DNA of 64,000 nucleotides from Cryptomeria japonica. Lineage: Eukaryota > Streptophyta > Pinopsida > Cupressales > Cupressaceae. This document shows positions 37,590-49,318 of this stretch, in pieces; position 1 is the first letter of the stretch, and the number at the start of each line of letters is the position of its first letter. The stretch spans positions 62,001 through 126,000 of the forward strand of contig NW_026729155.1 of NCBI RefSeq assembly GCF_030272615.1, given 5' to 3'. A program made the translations under genes and the position numbers. The notes under the pieces were generated by a model. The model was not told the DNA's origin. It did not search any database and saw only the letters and a program-made list of their open reading frames with translations.

Positions 37590-38492
37590 TATTGGCAATT
37601 GACACTCAATTGGTTGGTTTCAATATGTTTTCATTGATGTCAACATGGAAACATAGCAACTTCTTCTGACTTCATTTTTTGGTTTGGTAGAGTACCAACA
37701 GACACTTCATAGACACTTCACCAACACCGACAATGCAGGTTGGCATGGTTTATATTCAGGTTATCGGTATTGGAGGCCGACATCATTTGGGAGATCCGGC
37801 ATCAAAAATTGTTTTTGATATTCATGTATTTTTTTTAGTGAGATGACATGTATATTCTTATTGTAATTATCTTTGTAAGCTGACATTTAAGGCATGATGA
37901 TTTGTAAAGTCATATTTAGGTTAGTTGATTAGATCATTTTGTAAGATGTAAGTATGAGGAAAATAATAAAGAAGATGTAAAATATATGAGAGAGATCATG
38001 TATATGAGGATATTTATGTAAAGGTTATTCTGATAAGGGTTTAGGGTTTCAGACTGAAACAGACAAAGCTTAACCAGAATTGTATTCAGGCAAAGAAGAT
38101 TATATCTTTGTAATTTAATCATTTCTTCGGATTGTAGTTTGGATTTTTATGTAGTGAGTGAGGCTCCTTTTGTGATTGAAAAGTGTGCTCTAGGTTGTAA
38201 GCCTTCCTGCAAGTGCAGGCCCCTATATTATGCAATATCTCTTCATATGGCCAGTGGATTGATATTGTGGCTCACAAATCCCACTATGGTTTTTTCTCTT
38301 TGAGGTTTTCCATGTATAAATCTTTGTGTTATGTTATTCATTTGTATGGTTTCCTTATTGGTTGCTTTACTTCTTTCCATTTTATATGTACCGGTATACC
38401 AGTTGGTGAATGCATGTTTTAATAAGGTTAAAATTGATCATTCTGGTAGAACACTGATTCACCCCCCCTCTTAGTGTTCTTGGATTCCAACA
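37590..38492 (+). repeat. 5' LTR of the pol-less element
   Basis: About 903 bp, starting TATTGGCAATTGACACTC (family start probably TGTTGG) and ending GGATTCCAACA. The first 320 bp or so match 47497-47849 closely, including GGTTATCGGTATTGGAGGC and GGCATGATGATTTGTAAAG. Confidence 0.88.
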
Positions 38493-38494
38493 AT

Positions 38495-38507
38495 TGGTAT
38501 CAGAGCC
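38495..38507 (+). other. Primer binding site (initiator Met tRNA type)
   Basis: TGGTATCAGAGCC lies two bases after the 5' LTR, the standard plant retroelement primer site. Confidence 0.9.
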
Positions 38508-38561
38508 TTGAGCCTCAGAGGAAGTATAATAACTTGACGGAGATCTTGAATCTAGAATCCA

Positions 38562-39740
38562 TGGATATGAGTTTGGAGAAGCAACTTGAGGTGATACTTA
38601 AAGATTATGATGCTAAAAGGATGAAGTACTTGAAGTTACAAGATGAATTAAATTCCTCAGGAATTCATTCTTGTCCTACAAGAGAGACTGTCATTTATTC
38701 AGGCCAGGAGAAAAGAACTTTTGCATAATAAGGATAATGAAGAGAAAGATGCCCTTAATGAGAGATGTCTGAAGCTGAGTTAGGAGAACATGTTTATAGG
38801 GAAGAAAATGTAAGATATAACTATGAGGATGTCTAAAGAGATTGAGGAACAAAAGAAAAAGGAAGAAAATCTTGTTTTATCTCTGAAGAAGAAATTTGAA
38901 GAATGTGGTAGGTTGGTTCATGAAAATGATATGTTGATAACTGATTTAGTACAATCCCAAAGTAATGAACAAGAGATTGAGAGACAAATGATAATTCTGA
39001 GAGATGATCTGACTATTGCTAGTGACTATAAAGAAAAATTTAAGATTAGTTCAACACGACTTAATGAATTATTGAAGAAACAAAGGCAGAATGGAGACTC
39101 CAGTGGACTTGGATTTGAACAAGAACAGAGTTCTGATACTGCAAATGAAGATCAAAACCATAAGGCATTGGTAAGGTAGTTTAATGCTTATAAATTTAAT
39201 GGTAGATGCTTTGTTTGTAATAAATTTGGTCACATGGATAGGCAATGTAGAAATAGAGAAAATCAGAACCTTGATTCTTCTCTTAGTCAATGTTCTAAAT
39301 GTAATAAGTATGGTCATAAGATAGAACATTGCAGAATGAATGTTAAATGTTATGCATGTGGAAAATTTGGATATATGGCTAATTAGTGTAGCTCAAACAA
39401 TTACATCGATTTTAGCTAGCCAATTCAAAAGAACAATGTTACATGTTAGGCATGTAATGAGGTTGTACATATTGCTAAGTTTTGTAGAAGCAAAAATCCA
39501 CCGATTGGTAATGATGTATCAAATGAGAAAGGGAAAGAGAAGGTTAATGAAATACAACAAGATCATACCTAGAGATGGGTCAGAAAGTCAGAAGAACAAT
39601 CAACAGATGGAAATGCACCAGTTATTCAACCGACAGAGGAGGTTTCTCCTACACCGACAGGATGCTCATCTGATAACTAAGGAAATCACACTAGGGGTAG
39701 AAAAAACTCATGAAGATGTTGCATAGGCCCCGGGAAGAGG
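38562..39740 (+). pseudogene. gag-like protein with coiled coil and four zinc knuckles, degenerate
   Basis: Starts near MDMSLEKQLEVILKDYD. It has a long charged coiled-coil region (38823-39179: repeated KKK/EE, then NEQEIERQMIILRDDL) and then four CCHC-type blocks in a row: CFVCNKFGHMDRQC, CSKCNKYGHKIEHC, CYACGKFGYMAN-stop-C (His changed to Tyr) and a fourth with ACNEVVHIAKFC (about 39205-39490). Zinc knuckles bind the element RNA in gag proteins. Two frame changes (near 38740-38820 and 39180-39340) and several stops break it. The usual plant Copia gag core is not recognisable, and four tandem knuckles are more than the one or two usually seen. Confidence 0.78.
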
Positions 39741-40048
39741 TTCTAGAAGATGTTCCAGACATTGGAGATACTTATCCGACATGGAGATGTTTGATCAAGA
39801 TCTGGTATCTTCCACCGGAACTCGTTCATATCAATGACGGATTAGGGTTTCTTGGAGGTTAAAAGGTTGAATTCACTTCATTTCTTATTAGTTTACACTC
39901 AGAGTGATTTAGAGAAATTTAGAGCAATTTAGAGGAAGTCCAAGGTGATTTAGTGCAATCTATATCATCTTGAGCAATTTCACCAACGATCAAAAGAGTT
40001 CTTTAGGGTCTTTCACCAGAAGCTATTCATAAGTATTTATCTTTCATC

Positions 40049-42345
40049 ATGGAAGTGGGATCATCATCTGTAACTATGTTTATTGCAAATCCTATTGTAG
40101 TTGAGGTCAAGGACCATCCCAAGCCTATTTTCAAGCATTATCTACATATTGCTACCCTAGATGATTCAGTTGGCACTTTTTCCCATGTCCTGAAAGGAGT
40201 CATGTATGTCAAAGATGTCAGAGCTTACATTCACTATCATGTATTCTAGAAAGATTAAGCCCGAGTACAAACATATTGAGGATCTAGGGTTTACAAGCAT
40301 TATAGATATTCTAAAATTTAAAGATGAGATTGTTAGATATGTTTTGAGTAGAGTGCATTGAGAGTTTATTTGGTTAGACAGACCATATAATATTTTGAAG
40401 GAGGCCATTAGAGAAATCACTGGTTTATTGTAGGTTGGACAACATCCCGAGAAGAAGATTTCTAATGATCAGGTCATTAAGATCACCAACACAACATTGG
40501 GCAAGTGATGAATGAGGATTAGCACTATCATTGACACAAATATCAGATTTAGAAGCATGGTCATTGGTTACAAGGTAACTCAGTCTAATAAACTAAATTT
40601 TGTTTCTAGCTCCTGCATTTATGGCATTTATGTAGCTCATAGGATGATGAGAGAGAATGAGAAGTTAGATCTATGTGGTTGGATGTTGGATTAATTGTTA
40701 ATCAAATTAGGAAAGATCAAAGGAGAGAAGAAAGGAACATTCCGGTATGGAAACCTAATTATCTATTTAATATTATTTTTCATCAATGAGACTCCTAATT
40801 TTGGGAAGAGACAATGGGCATTTGATATCCCAATAGGAAGACAGCTAAAAAAATCAATTGCTACATTGGGTAGTCAAAGAGATGACAAAATGTGGGGTTA
40901 CTTTAAGGTATTTCAGAAGGCTATGAATTCTAGGGAGAGGGTTCCAAAGCACATTGTTGAGAATTACTCAACCAAGATATGCTTCATGATCAAGATAGAT
41001 GAAACTTTGATGGAAGCTATAAGGCCCCGGAAGATTTGGATTGAGGAAATGGGTTATGAATTTGATGCATAGATTCTATATGCTTATGTAAAGATGCTAA
41101 TTGAGGCACCTATTGATGACACTATAAAAACCTTTAGTACCACTAAGAAGAAGAAGAAAAAGGTTGAAATTGAGTTGAACCAGTAAATTTGTTGAAAATA
41201 TTTCACAGGGCCTCAAGGCATTAATTGATGTTGTTTCAGAGAAAGGAAGGAAGATGAAATAACCAAAAATATTTATTGAGCCTATTGCAGCAGAGTCTGG
41301 ATTTGATGATTACACACCCTCAACATTCAAGAGGGTACTGAGGAACAAAATTGAAGAGACTAAGGTGGAAGCTAAGAAGCAACCGGTTAGGAAAGTTACT
41401 GTCAAGGTATTGGCACAAAAAAGAGAACCTAAATAAACACCTTCAGTCCCATTCGGTACTAGAAGAAGGAAGAAGAAGGATGACAGTGATCCGACACTTG
41501 TATCTAGTAATGTAACTATTATTCCACCCAAGACTTGTGCAGAATTAGTTGATGAAATTACTAAAGATGGTATGTTGAAGAATGTAGAGTTTTATTATGA
41601 ACATTTGAATAATGATGAACAAAGAGAAGTACAGGAATCAATTTTGTTTTATTTAGATGTTTATAAGAAAGCCTTGTTATAATTTGAAGACCAAATACCG
41701 ACACAGTTATAGGACATGTTAGATTCTAGAAGATTATCAACAATGGAAGAGGACATGCATTTAAAGATTTGGGAATTGTTATTTATTTGTGTTTCTATTA
41801 CTCCAAAACTGATGGATAAGACACCTAAAGTTGCAGATAGGAAAATATTTAACAATAGGCATAGAGTAATTAGTCTTATGTTAAGTACAATCAATGAGAT
41901 AGTCAAGGAGACACATAAGGCATGGGTTAAATTATTTTTAGAAAACTGTGATTTTTATACTTCACCAGAACCTAAGACAGATACTATAGACATCTCGGTT
42001 GAAGGGAAAGGTAAAGGTATTGTGGGTACTTCACCCTCAATTTTGAAAAACATTAAGATAGTGAATATTGAGCCCCCGATAAATACTAATGTACAGACAA
42101 ATGTTGACATATCGGCATATACAAAGAGTGTAAAGGTTGCAAATGTATAGGTTACTAATGTTGAGGACAAAAGTCCTCCTAAATCAAAATGTACAGGATG
42201 AGGTTATAGTTCCTATGTAGGAACCAACAGTTACTGAGACTGCACCAAGTGGTGAAGCCACCGGTGCAAGAGAGGAAGCTATAAAAGTTAAACCATCAGA
42301 GGAGGAGAAAGGGGAATTCGACAAGGAACTAGTAGTGAGCCCATC
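40049..42345 (+). pseudogene. Second ORF of the pol-less element (unknown family), first part
   Basis: Starts MEVGSSSVTMFIANP. The conserved-looking core at about 40410-41072 contains NILKEAIREITGLL, KLDLCGWMLD, GEKKGTFRYGN and NETPNFGKRQW. Charged, Thr/Pro/Lys-rich sequence follows to 42345. Several stops and frameshifts are present. The frame GELDKELVVSPSL-type end here continues at 46435 after LINE-2. It has no RT, integrase or protease motif. The general layout recalls the 'plant transposon protein' or envelope-like ORFs of some plant retroelements, but I cannot assign it to a family. Confidence 0.6.
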
Positions 42346-42351
42346 ATTGTT
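42334..42351. repeat. LINE-2 target-site duplication, left copy
   Basis: AGTGAGCCCATCATTGTT, identical over 18 bases to 46417-46434. Confidence 0.95.
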
Positions 42352-42399
42352 TTTGATTAAGGGAAAATAGGTTTTGATGGACCCCTGAAACCCATTACA

Positions 42400-44223
42400 A
42401 CATAAGATCAAAAGATAGCCATTAAAGCACTACGAAAAAGCAAGAGATAATACACATAGAAAAGATAGCTGACCAGCAAAAAAAAAGTCAGCAATGGAAA
42501 GACAACAAATAGGAAAATAGAAACAGGACCAACATAAAAGACCAAGGCTAGGTAAAGTTCTCAAGCAGCTCGACAGCTTCCAGCTCCAGTTGCTCCATGT
42601 TCTCAGTAGTCCACTTAATTTCCTCAATCTCCCTGCTTTGTCTTTTCTTCTTTTTGGTACTCGTGCAGGTTCTTCTACCATGACCAGTCTCCTTATCTTC
42701 AGGGGTGTCTTCTTTTACCTCAATGGTGTCCCTAGAGGACTTTTTCCCTTGATCACTATCATGCTTGCTGATAAGAACCTTCATGCTTTGAAAGGTGGCC
42801 TTTAAGATCTTATGACTCTTTTCCCCAATATTTTTTAGCGTATTCTAAACCCCTTCCAACCTTTTTTCAGTAGCCCCAACTCTATTTTCCAAGATTTGGA
42901 AGCTATTACATTGGGCATTAATGATCTCCTAAACATTACTGATTTCTTTGGTAAGTTCACTTAAACAATCAGGGAGGGAGATAAATTTACCAGTGCCGAT
43001 AGCTTCTAAAGTCTCAATTTTACTGGCTTCCTGGGTTTTTTTAGTTTTTAAGCTTTTTATTTATATTTGAACCCAGAGGAAAACCTTTTTGAAACTGTCT
43101 GTGCCATTTTTGAACATAGCTTAATATCCAGATGGGAGCAATCCTTGGCCTTGTCTCCCATAGGATCCAAATTCACCTCCAGACCCACCTCCTTCAAATA
43201 TGCACTCTTAGCTTCCTTCATGGAGGTGTCTTCCCCAGCCAAGCCCTTATACTTAGAACCAGGCGAGAAGGGTGTAGGACTCTTAGCTCCCACATCCTTA
43301 TTTCTCTAATTTCCCTTTATACTTCTAGCTAGAAAGGATTTGGACCTCCTCGCTATTAGTCTACATATCATCTTCAATCTCATCTTCCTCCTCAGACCAG
43401 CTTTCATCATCTTCCCCCTTCGAATTCTTTCTGGCCGACCATATACTCTAATCCTCTTGCTGTCTTTTTCTTATTAGCTTGCTCGACCTAGCGATATGGA
43501 GGTCATTCTCAACATTAGCCTCAATGTCGTAACCTTCACCATCATCATCATCTGACTCATCCAATTCCTCGTCCGACTCAGAATCCTCTGCAATGTTTAG
43601 TTGAACCATGGTATTCTTGATGTGATTGTAAAAAATCACCATAAAACCCTCATGCATAGTAGGATTGGTTTTGAGATTGGAGATAATGTCCTTTATCCCA
43701 ACATTTAGGGCACATAAAAAATAATATGGGATGGAAATTTTCTCCTTATACCTAAAATAGTTGAGTATAACAAAATGATAGCTACAAACTTGGGTAAATC
43801 TCCCATCTAAAGTAATAAACTACATAATAGCAAACAAGATCCATCGCCATGTCATCTTAATTACCTTAGGGGAGTAGTAAGTGTGACTTCCCTTCACCAG
43901 CGTGGCTTTCTCCTCCTTATCCTTAGGGAATTTTGTTCACTATAGCATCTGATCACTTCCTATCCCTATAGAATTTGATACCGTTCATGGGTAGACCCCT
44001 AGGCTCAACGATCATGGTCTCATTCACCTTGACCTTCCTATTGCCAATGGTCAAGGTGCCATTATTCTATCCCTTCTTGAAAATTCTTGTGATTTTCAGC
44101 CATCTCTCTTGCATTCTCCATAAAATCAGTCATTTTTGCTGCTTGTAGCATGACCCATACCTGGGGACAGTCCCTCCATTTATCAGTTTTAGTTGCCTCT
44201 GTTTGCTTGCGATTTCCTCCCAT
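42400..44223 (-). pseudogene. LINE-2 3' accessory ORF, degenerate
   Basis: Starts at ATG 44223 (MGGNRKQTEATKTDKW). LQAAKMTDFMENA matches the same position in the LINE-1 accessory ORF (VEAAKMT). GIKFYRDRK follows near 43975. An acidic block (EDSESDEELDESDDDDGEG, about 43590-43535) and a Lys/Glu-rich stretch with ENMEQLELEAVELLENF (about 42600-42550) precede a Phe/Leu/Cys-rich hydrophobic end. Frameshifts are more numerous than in LINE-1. It begins about 340 bp after the RNase H domain and ends at the element tail, as in LINE-1. Confidence 0.7.
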
Positions 44224-44539
44224 TTTCTTATCAATTTTTGTCAACTGTAATTTCCTGCAAATACGACTCTTCGCTATGGACTTTCTAATTAGCAAGTAAG
44301 AAGCCTCTAGAAGCCAATGGATATTTCTATTGCTTCCGCTCCAAAGGAAAAAAGCACCCACAAAGCATGCGAGATGATCTGGCAATTATTAATGTACCTC
44401 CTTCTCGGTTGCATACAAAACCATTTCATGATGTCATGACCTCCCCTATCATCTCGGGAAATGCTTTCAAATCCTACCTTGATTACCATAATATCTTATA
44501 TAATTTAAGATGTCATGTGCCACTCAAGGGAGCTCCCCC

Positions 44540-46416
44540 TCGCTATCACAAATCTTGATTTGCCCACTTGGTACTGCCTCATTGGCAGCCCAGTCAGCAC
44601 TCCTATTAGCCTCTCTATAATCATGAGAAATGTAGCATTGATAGAAACCCTCAAGCATCTCCCTAATTGAATTAATGATATTTTTAATCGTCCATGATGG
44701 TTAGTGTTTACCAAGTAGACAATTGATGATGTTTTTAAAATCCCCCTCCAGCCATAACAATTTGAATCCCAGATTGTGTGCTAATTTGATAGCTAGGAGG
44801 GCGCCCATAGCTTTAGCCAGATGATTAGTCTGGTTCCCCAAGGGAAAGGCCACCATCCCAATACAAAAGCCAGCACCATTTTGGATAACTCCATGATAGC
44901 CAATAGGCCTTGGGTTCCCTTTAGCAACCCCATCAAAGTTAGCCTTGAACCAGTCATTAGGAAGAAAAGACCAGCTGCACATACTTCTTCTGAGTTGGTT
45001 GGTACTGATGTCCATGTAGGTTGGGATGTTCAATATTTTTACAATATCAAAATCCTCCTTATTATTGCATTAACAATCTCCCCTAGCCATCACATTCTCA
45101 ACAAAATTATATTTTATCTTAGCCCAAACCACCTTAGAGGGGTTAATATCATTCTTGAAGATTTTGTTATTCCTTTCCTTCTAGATACCTCAAAGAATAT
45201 GTGGAAAGGAGAACTTCCATAAATTTCTTATGAGCAGATTATTTGTATTGCAATACCAACTCCTGAAACAATCTTGAATCTCCGCAGGAACACCTAATTC
45301 AAACCCCAATGTTGGAACAATATAGCCCAGATAGGATGGATATAAGGACAGTGTATAAAAATATAGATCACGAATTTCTCATCATTGAGACAAAGATAAC
45401 ATCTATTGGGGAAGCAGAAACCCCTCTTTCTCAAGTTATCTATGGTTAGAAACTTATTTTGCAAGAGAATCCATAAAAAAATATTAATTTTATGGGTCAA
45501 ACCTGAATGTCAGGCCTTAACCCAGTAGGGGATAGGGTCTTGAGACTGAGCCAACATAAGGACATTAGATGCCACAAAATAAATCCCTGAAGAGGTACCA
45601 CTCCACACTAGGTGGTTCTCCCTTCTAGGATTTAAAATTGCATGGTTGATCATTAAGTTTACCTACTTTAGGTTGGGTTCAATAGAACTGAGATCCACCC
45701 ACTTTTGATCTCTCTAGTAATCAACAAATTTTACACCGAACTTATCCTTGCATGTCTGGATAATCATATGAGAAACACAATTATTATTGAGAGGAGTTCC
45801 TCCAATCCAGGCATCATCCCAGATATCCACCTTCCTTCCATTACCTATGGCCCAAACTTTGCCCAAACTTACAATACCTTTAACTTGGATAACATTGTTC
45901 CAAAAAGTAGAGCCACTCTATATCTGATTAGAGGCAAGGAAATATTCCATGGTAGGAATTACACGTAAGTATTTAGCCTTCCAGATATCATTCCACTCAC
46001 CATTTCCATGATATATTCTCTAGTTTTGTTTGTATAGAAGGGTCTTGTTTAGGGTTCTAATATTTCTTAATCCTAGTCGCCCCTCCTTTTTGGGTTTGCA
46101 AACATTCTCCTAGGCAATGAGGGCAACTCTATTCTTCTCCTCAACCCCGGACCAGAGGAATGCTTTCTGAATTTTCTCAATAGCATCAACAAATTTTCTA
46201 GGAATTTTGAATAGGATTAAAGCATAAACTGGAAGACTCTAGAGGAAAGATTTTAAAAGTTGGATTTTACAAGCTTCACTAAGAAGGGTCCCTTTCAAAC
46301 CAGCCAGCTTCCTACTGAATCTATCAACAAGACTATTCCAAAAAAAATCCATAGGTTTTGTGCCCAAAGTAAGACCCAGGTAAATAGATGGGGGCTTTCC
46401 CATTTGGTAACCAAGG
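44540..46416 (-). pseudogene. LINE-2 ORF2 C-terminal part: RT end, zinc linker, RNase H
   Basis: From 46416 down: PSIYLGLTLGTKPMDFFWNS and KIQLLKSFL (RT thumb), AFLWSGVEEKNRVAL and RTLNKTLLYKQ (RT C-terminus), then the zf-RVT-type block KINIFLWILLQNKFLTIDNL with CYLCLNDEK (45500-45294). RNase H follows: WFKANFDGVAKGNPRPIG and LWLEGDFKNIINCLL (45033-44701), ending near EANRSADWAANEA at about 44600. A few stops are present. This is the least decayed LINE copy in the window. Confidence 0.9.
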
Positions 46417-46434
46417 AGTGAGCCCATCATTGTT

Positions 46435-47490
46435 GTCAATCGATGCCTCACATGTTAAAAAGAAAAGCATTACCGAGATGAGTTCTATTGAACTCATGAT
46501 GATGGTTGCATAGAAAATGATGAAGGAAGGATCTATGGATAAAGGGATTATTGATCAGCATATCATTGTTTTACATAGACTTGTCCCAGGGTGAAAGTTT
46601 GACAGTGAGGTGAGCCCATCTGACAAGCTTAAGATAATCAATGAGCACATTTCAAAGGACTTTTAGTCCTTACAACAGATATCAAACCAACAGGCATTGG
46701 AGATGTTTACATAGGCAAACAAAGCTACATTTGATCAAATGATTTAGTCAGAGAGGAAGGAGATTAATGATAATTTTAAGTTGATAGATAACTCTTTGAG
46801 GCAATCTACTAATATTTATGGAGCATTTTCTAACACAAGTTTTGCTTACAACTAAGACAAATAAAAGGATTAAAGATATTCAGGAGGAGATTGTAGGTAT
46901 AGTTAATTATTTCGATGGATCAAAATCTTTAACTACATCTATAGATGGTCAGATTTTGGTTTTGGAAGCCCAAGTTTCATCTCTTGAGAGGGAGAAAGAT
47001 AAAATCATAAGGAGAGCTAGAGGTCTTAGAGGTTTGGTGAGTCCTCGATTGGATTCATTAAGTATACATAAGAAGAAGTTTATAGATATGGTTGGTAAGC
47101 CCACACCGACAGAGTTTAATGAGAAATAGTCATTTGCCCATATACTAAATGGAATAGTGTCTATTTATGGCACTTTCAAATCTAGTTGGGATACTTTTCG
47201 AGAGCTTTTGGAGAAGGCCTGTCGAGCTATTTTCAAATATATTCAGCTCCGATAAGGTATTTTGGGACATTCCTTGTATAGTCTTTCATTTTTTCGTCCC
47301 AGGTTTTTTCATTTTGGTATTTTTGTTTGGTATTAATGTCAAAGGGGAAGTATAGGTGAAAAATATTCAAGAGGTATGGAGTATTTTGTTAAGATGGATA
47401 TTCAGCTCAAGGGGAGTAGGCTCAAGATGAAACCAGCAGATGGAAACCATGATCATTTTTCACATGAGTGTTGCCATCAATGCCAAAGGA
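46435..47490 (+). pseudogene. Second ORF of the pol-less element, continuation after LINE-2
   Basis: The frame broken by LINE-2 resumes (LLSIDASHVKKKSITEMSS) and runs through a charged, helical-looking region (KLKIINEHISKDF, NFKLIDNSLRQSTNI, EAQVSSLEREKDKIIRRARG) to the polypurine tract. Stops and frameshifts are frequent. No known domain. Confidence 0.6.
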
Positions 47491-47496
47491 GGAAAT

Positions 47497-47849
47497 TATT
47501 GGCAATTGACACTCAATTGGTTGGTTTCAATATGTTGTCATCGATGGCAACATGGAAACATAGAAACTTGTTGCGGCTTCATATTTTGATTTGGTAAAAT
47601 ATTGACAGACACTTCACAGACACTTTACCAGCACCGACACCGACAAGATTGGATGGCTTTCTTTGGTTACCGACAATGCAAGCCAACATGGTTTATATTT
47701 AGGTTATCGGTATTGGAGGCTGACATCATTTGGGAGATCCAGCATCAACAATATTTTTTATATTCATGTATTTATGTTATTTAGCCAGCATGTATATTCA
47801 TATTATAATTATCTTTGTAAGCCGACATAAGGCATGATGATTTGTAAAG
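47497..47849 (+). repeat. 3' LTR of the pol-less element, truncated
   Basis: Matches the first 330 bases or so of the 5' LTR; identity stops abruptly after GATTTGTAAAG. The next sequence belongs to a LINE fragment, so about 550 bp of LTR has been lost. A short insertion (around 47640-47675) relative to the 5' LTR includes a second ACCGACA block. Confidence 0.85.
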
Positions 47850-48629
47850 GGGTATAAATCAAAATCCACAATGCTAAACTCTCAAACATGAAGAAATGCA
47901 ATGATATCCAAGAAATTCCCTTGATAACTGCCAAACTAGTTTGAACTACTCCAGTACTCTTGCATCACAAGGGAAATCCTAGGCCCACTAGATGTGGGGG
48001 AGTGGTTCGTGATCACAATGGTAGGATTGTCTTAGCAATGGAACTCTCTTTGGGAACCTAGAAAATCCACTATACTAAGAGTATGGCTGCCTACATTGGT
48101 ATAAAGATAGCTATGAGGGAGAACAACAAAAGAACTACGAAATGAAGACTTCCATAGGGCCCTCTACTAGGACCAGAAGTAAAAAATAGGATAGTAGCAA
48201 CTTGAGATTCAATAGTCTTATCTTAGTAGTGGTACTCTCTTTGGGAACCCAGACAAACCACTATACTAAGGCTATGACAACCTATATTGGACTAGAAGAA
48301 CTAGGAAATGTAGACTTCCACAAGGCTCTGTACTAGGACCAGAAGAAAAAAATAGGAATGAGACAGCTTGAGATTTATTATGGAAGAGCTTGAAGAGATT
48401 AACAATAATATGATTCATAAGAATACTGATCTCATGAAAGCTCTTAGTTTTTTTTTTCTAGCTTTCGGTTTGTGCTCTACTTTCATTTCCTCTTGTTAGG
48501 TGCTGTGGGGTGTATCACCTGTTTCTATGGTCATTTGAAATTTGCTTAGACTCTGGTTCCCTACTTGTTATCTTTTTGTTGGATTTGGGTTTTAGGTCCC
48601 TGTAAAACATGTTTATCTTAATTAAAAAT
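47850..48629 (+). mobile_element. LINE fragment A: partial RNase H, internal duplication, 3' tail
   Basis: Contains the RNase H start block GNPRPTRCGGVVRDHNGR (about 47973-48026), a partly duplicated segment (about 48010-48165 and 48195-48350, both with ACTCTCTTTGGGAACC and CCACTATACTAAG), then an end of the accessory ORF (EELEEINNNMIHKNTDLMKA, hydrophobic run). The 3' end, GGGTTTTAGGTCCCTGTAAA then TTAATTAAAAA, matches the other copies. The middle of the element is deleted. Confidence 0.75.
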
Positions 48630-49318
48630 GAAAGAATATGGCTAAAAAATGATTCCTTAAATATTGTTAAGTTCCATTTTGGGTCACAAATCCCTAGTTG
48701 GACTACACAGATCTTAATTGAAGATAATTTAGGAATGCTTGCATCCCTTGATAATTTTAAAATTTCACATGTTTTATGAGAATGAAATAAACTGGTCAAT
48801 GATTTGGCCATTCTTGGAGTCAAGTAGACTAGGGTTAAATGGTGTGAGACTCGTGATCTTATCCCCACAAAGATTTAAATTGATCTATGATGATAGATTA
48901 ACATGTTGATTTGGGGGTTGTCTAGGTCTTAATTGTGTAGTACTTTTTGCGTAAGTGAAAGGAAGGGATGAGGTGTCCACATCATAATATTATTGGAAAA
49001 GGCAAGTTTTGTTTTCTTGCCAAATCTAGAATCTTCTTTTTCTATTGTTTATTGTATTGTAGCATCTAGTGGCTTTCTGCAGAGTGCTCATAGATTGGCT
49101 TGTAGGCCCAATATGGGAGGTGATCAAAATAGACTAGAACCCACTTCATATGAGAAATAGAGGAGGATGATTGAGGTATGAGATGAGGTCTCCAGCAGAG
49201 GAATAACTCCCTACATTGAAAAAATTCATGGCCATAACTCTAGGGAAACTAGGCAATTTATCAAGAGTTAGAAGAATGACACTTATATAAGTGTTTGGAG
49301 GGGAATTTATGGTTGATG
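48630..49318 (+). mobile_element. LINE fragment B: RNase H end and accessory ORF start
   Basis: Aligns with 50610-51300 of fragment C: the CTAGTTGGACTA block, the spacer with AAGTCTAGAATC-like sequence, and the accessory ORF start (MGGDQNRLEPTSYE near 49115, versus MGVDRNRLEPTSYE at 51092). It ends at GGGGAATTTATGGTTGATG, where fragment C begins. It is truncated at both ends. Confidence 0.75.

Larger units (their letters stand above)
42352..46416 (-). mobile_element. LINE-2: 5'-truncated LINE with 3' accessory ORF, inserted in the pol-less LTR element
   Basis: A 4.07 kb insertion on the minus strand flanked by a perfect 18-bp target duplication, AGTGAGCCCATCATTGTT at 42334-42351 and 46417-46434. 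In the sense direction it contains the end of RT, a zinc-binding linker, RNase H, then the accessory ORF and a short tail ending TTAATCAAAAA. Removing the element and one duplication restores the host frame (VVSPSLLSID). The 5' truncation lies within the RT thumb region (LGYQMGKPPSIYLGLTLG). Confidence 0.95.
37590..47849 (+). mobile_element. LTR retroelement with gag and a second ORF but no visible pol; split by LINE-2
   Basis: The 5' LTR (37590-38492) ends in CCAACA and is followed by the primer site TGGTATCAGAGCC (38495-38507). The 3' LTR starts at 47497 after the polypurine tract CCAAAGGAGGAAA and is cut off at about 47849, so no target duplication can be checked. The internal region holds gag (38562-39740) and a long unknown ORF (40049-42345, resuming at 46435). 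I see no protease, integrase, RT or RNase H motif belonging to this element; the RT inside comes from LINE-2 in the opposite orientation. It is therefore probably nonautonomous. Internal length without LINE-2 is about 4.9 kb. Confidence 0.85.

Noticed and set aside
42352-46416. LINE-2 reverse transcriptase as the pol of the enclosing LTR element
   Set aside because: It lies on the opposite strand, is LINE-type (zinc linker, plant LINE RNase H), and is bounded by its own 18-bp target duplication.
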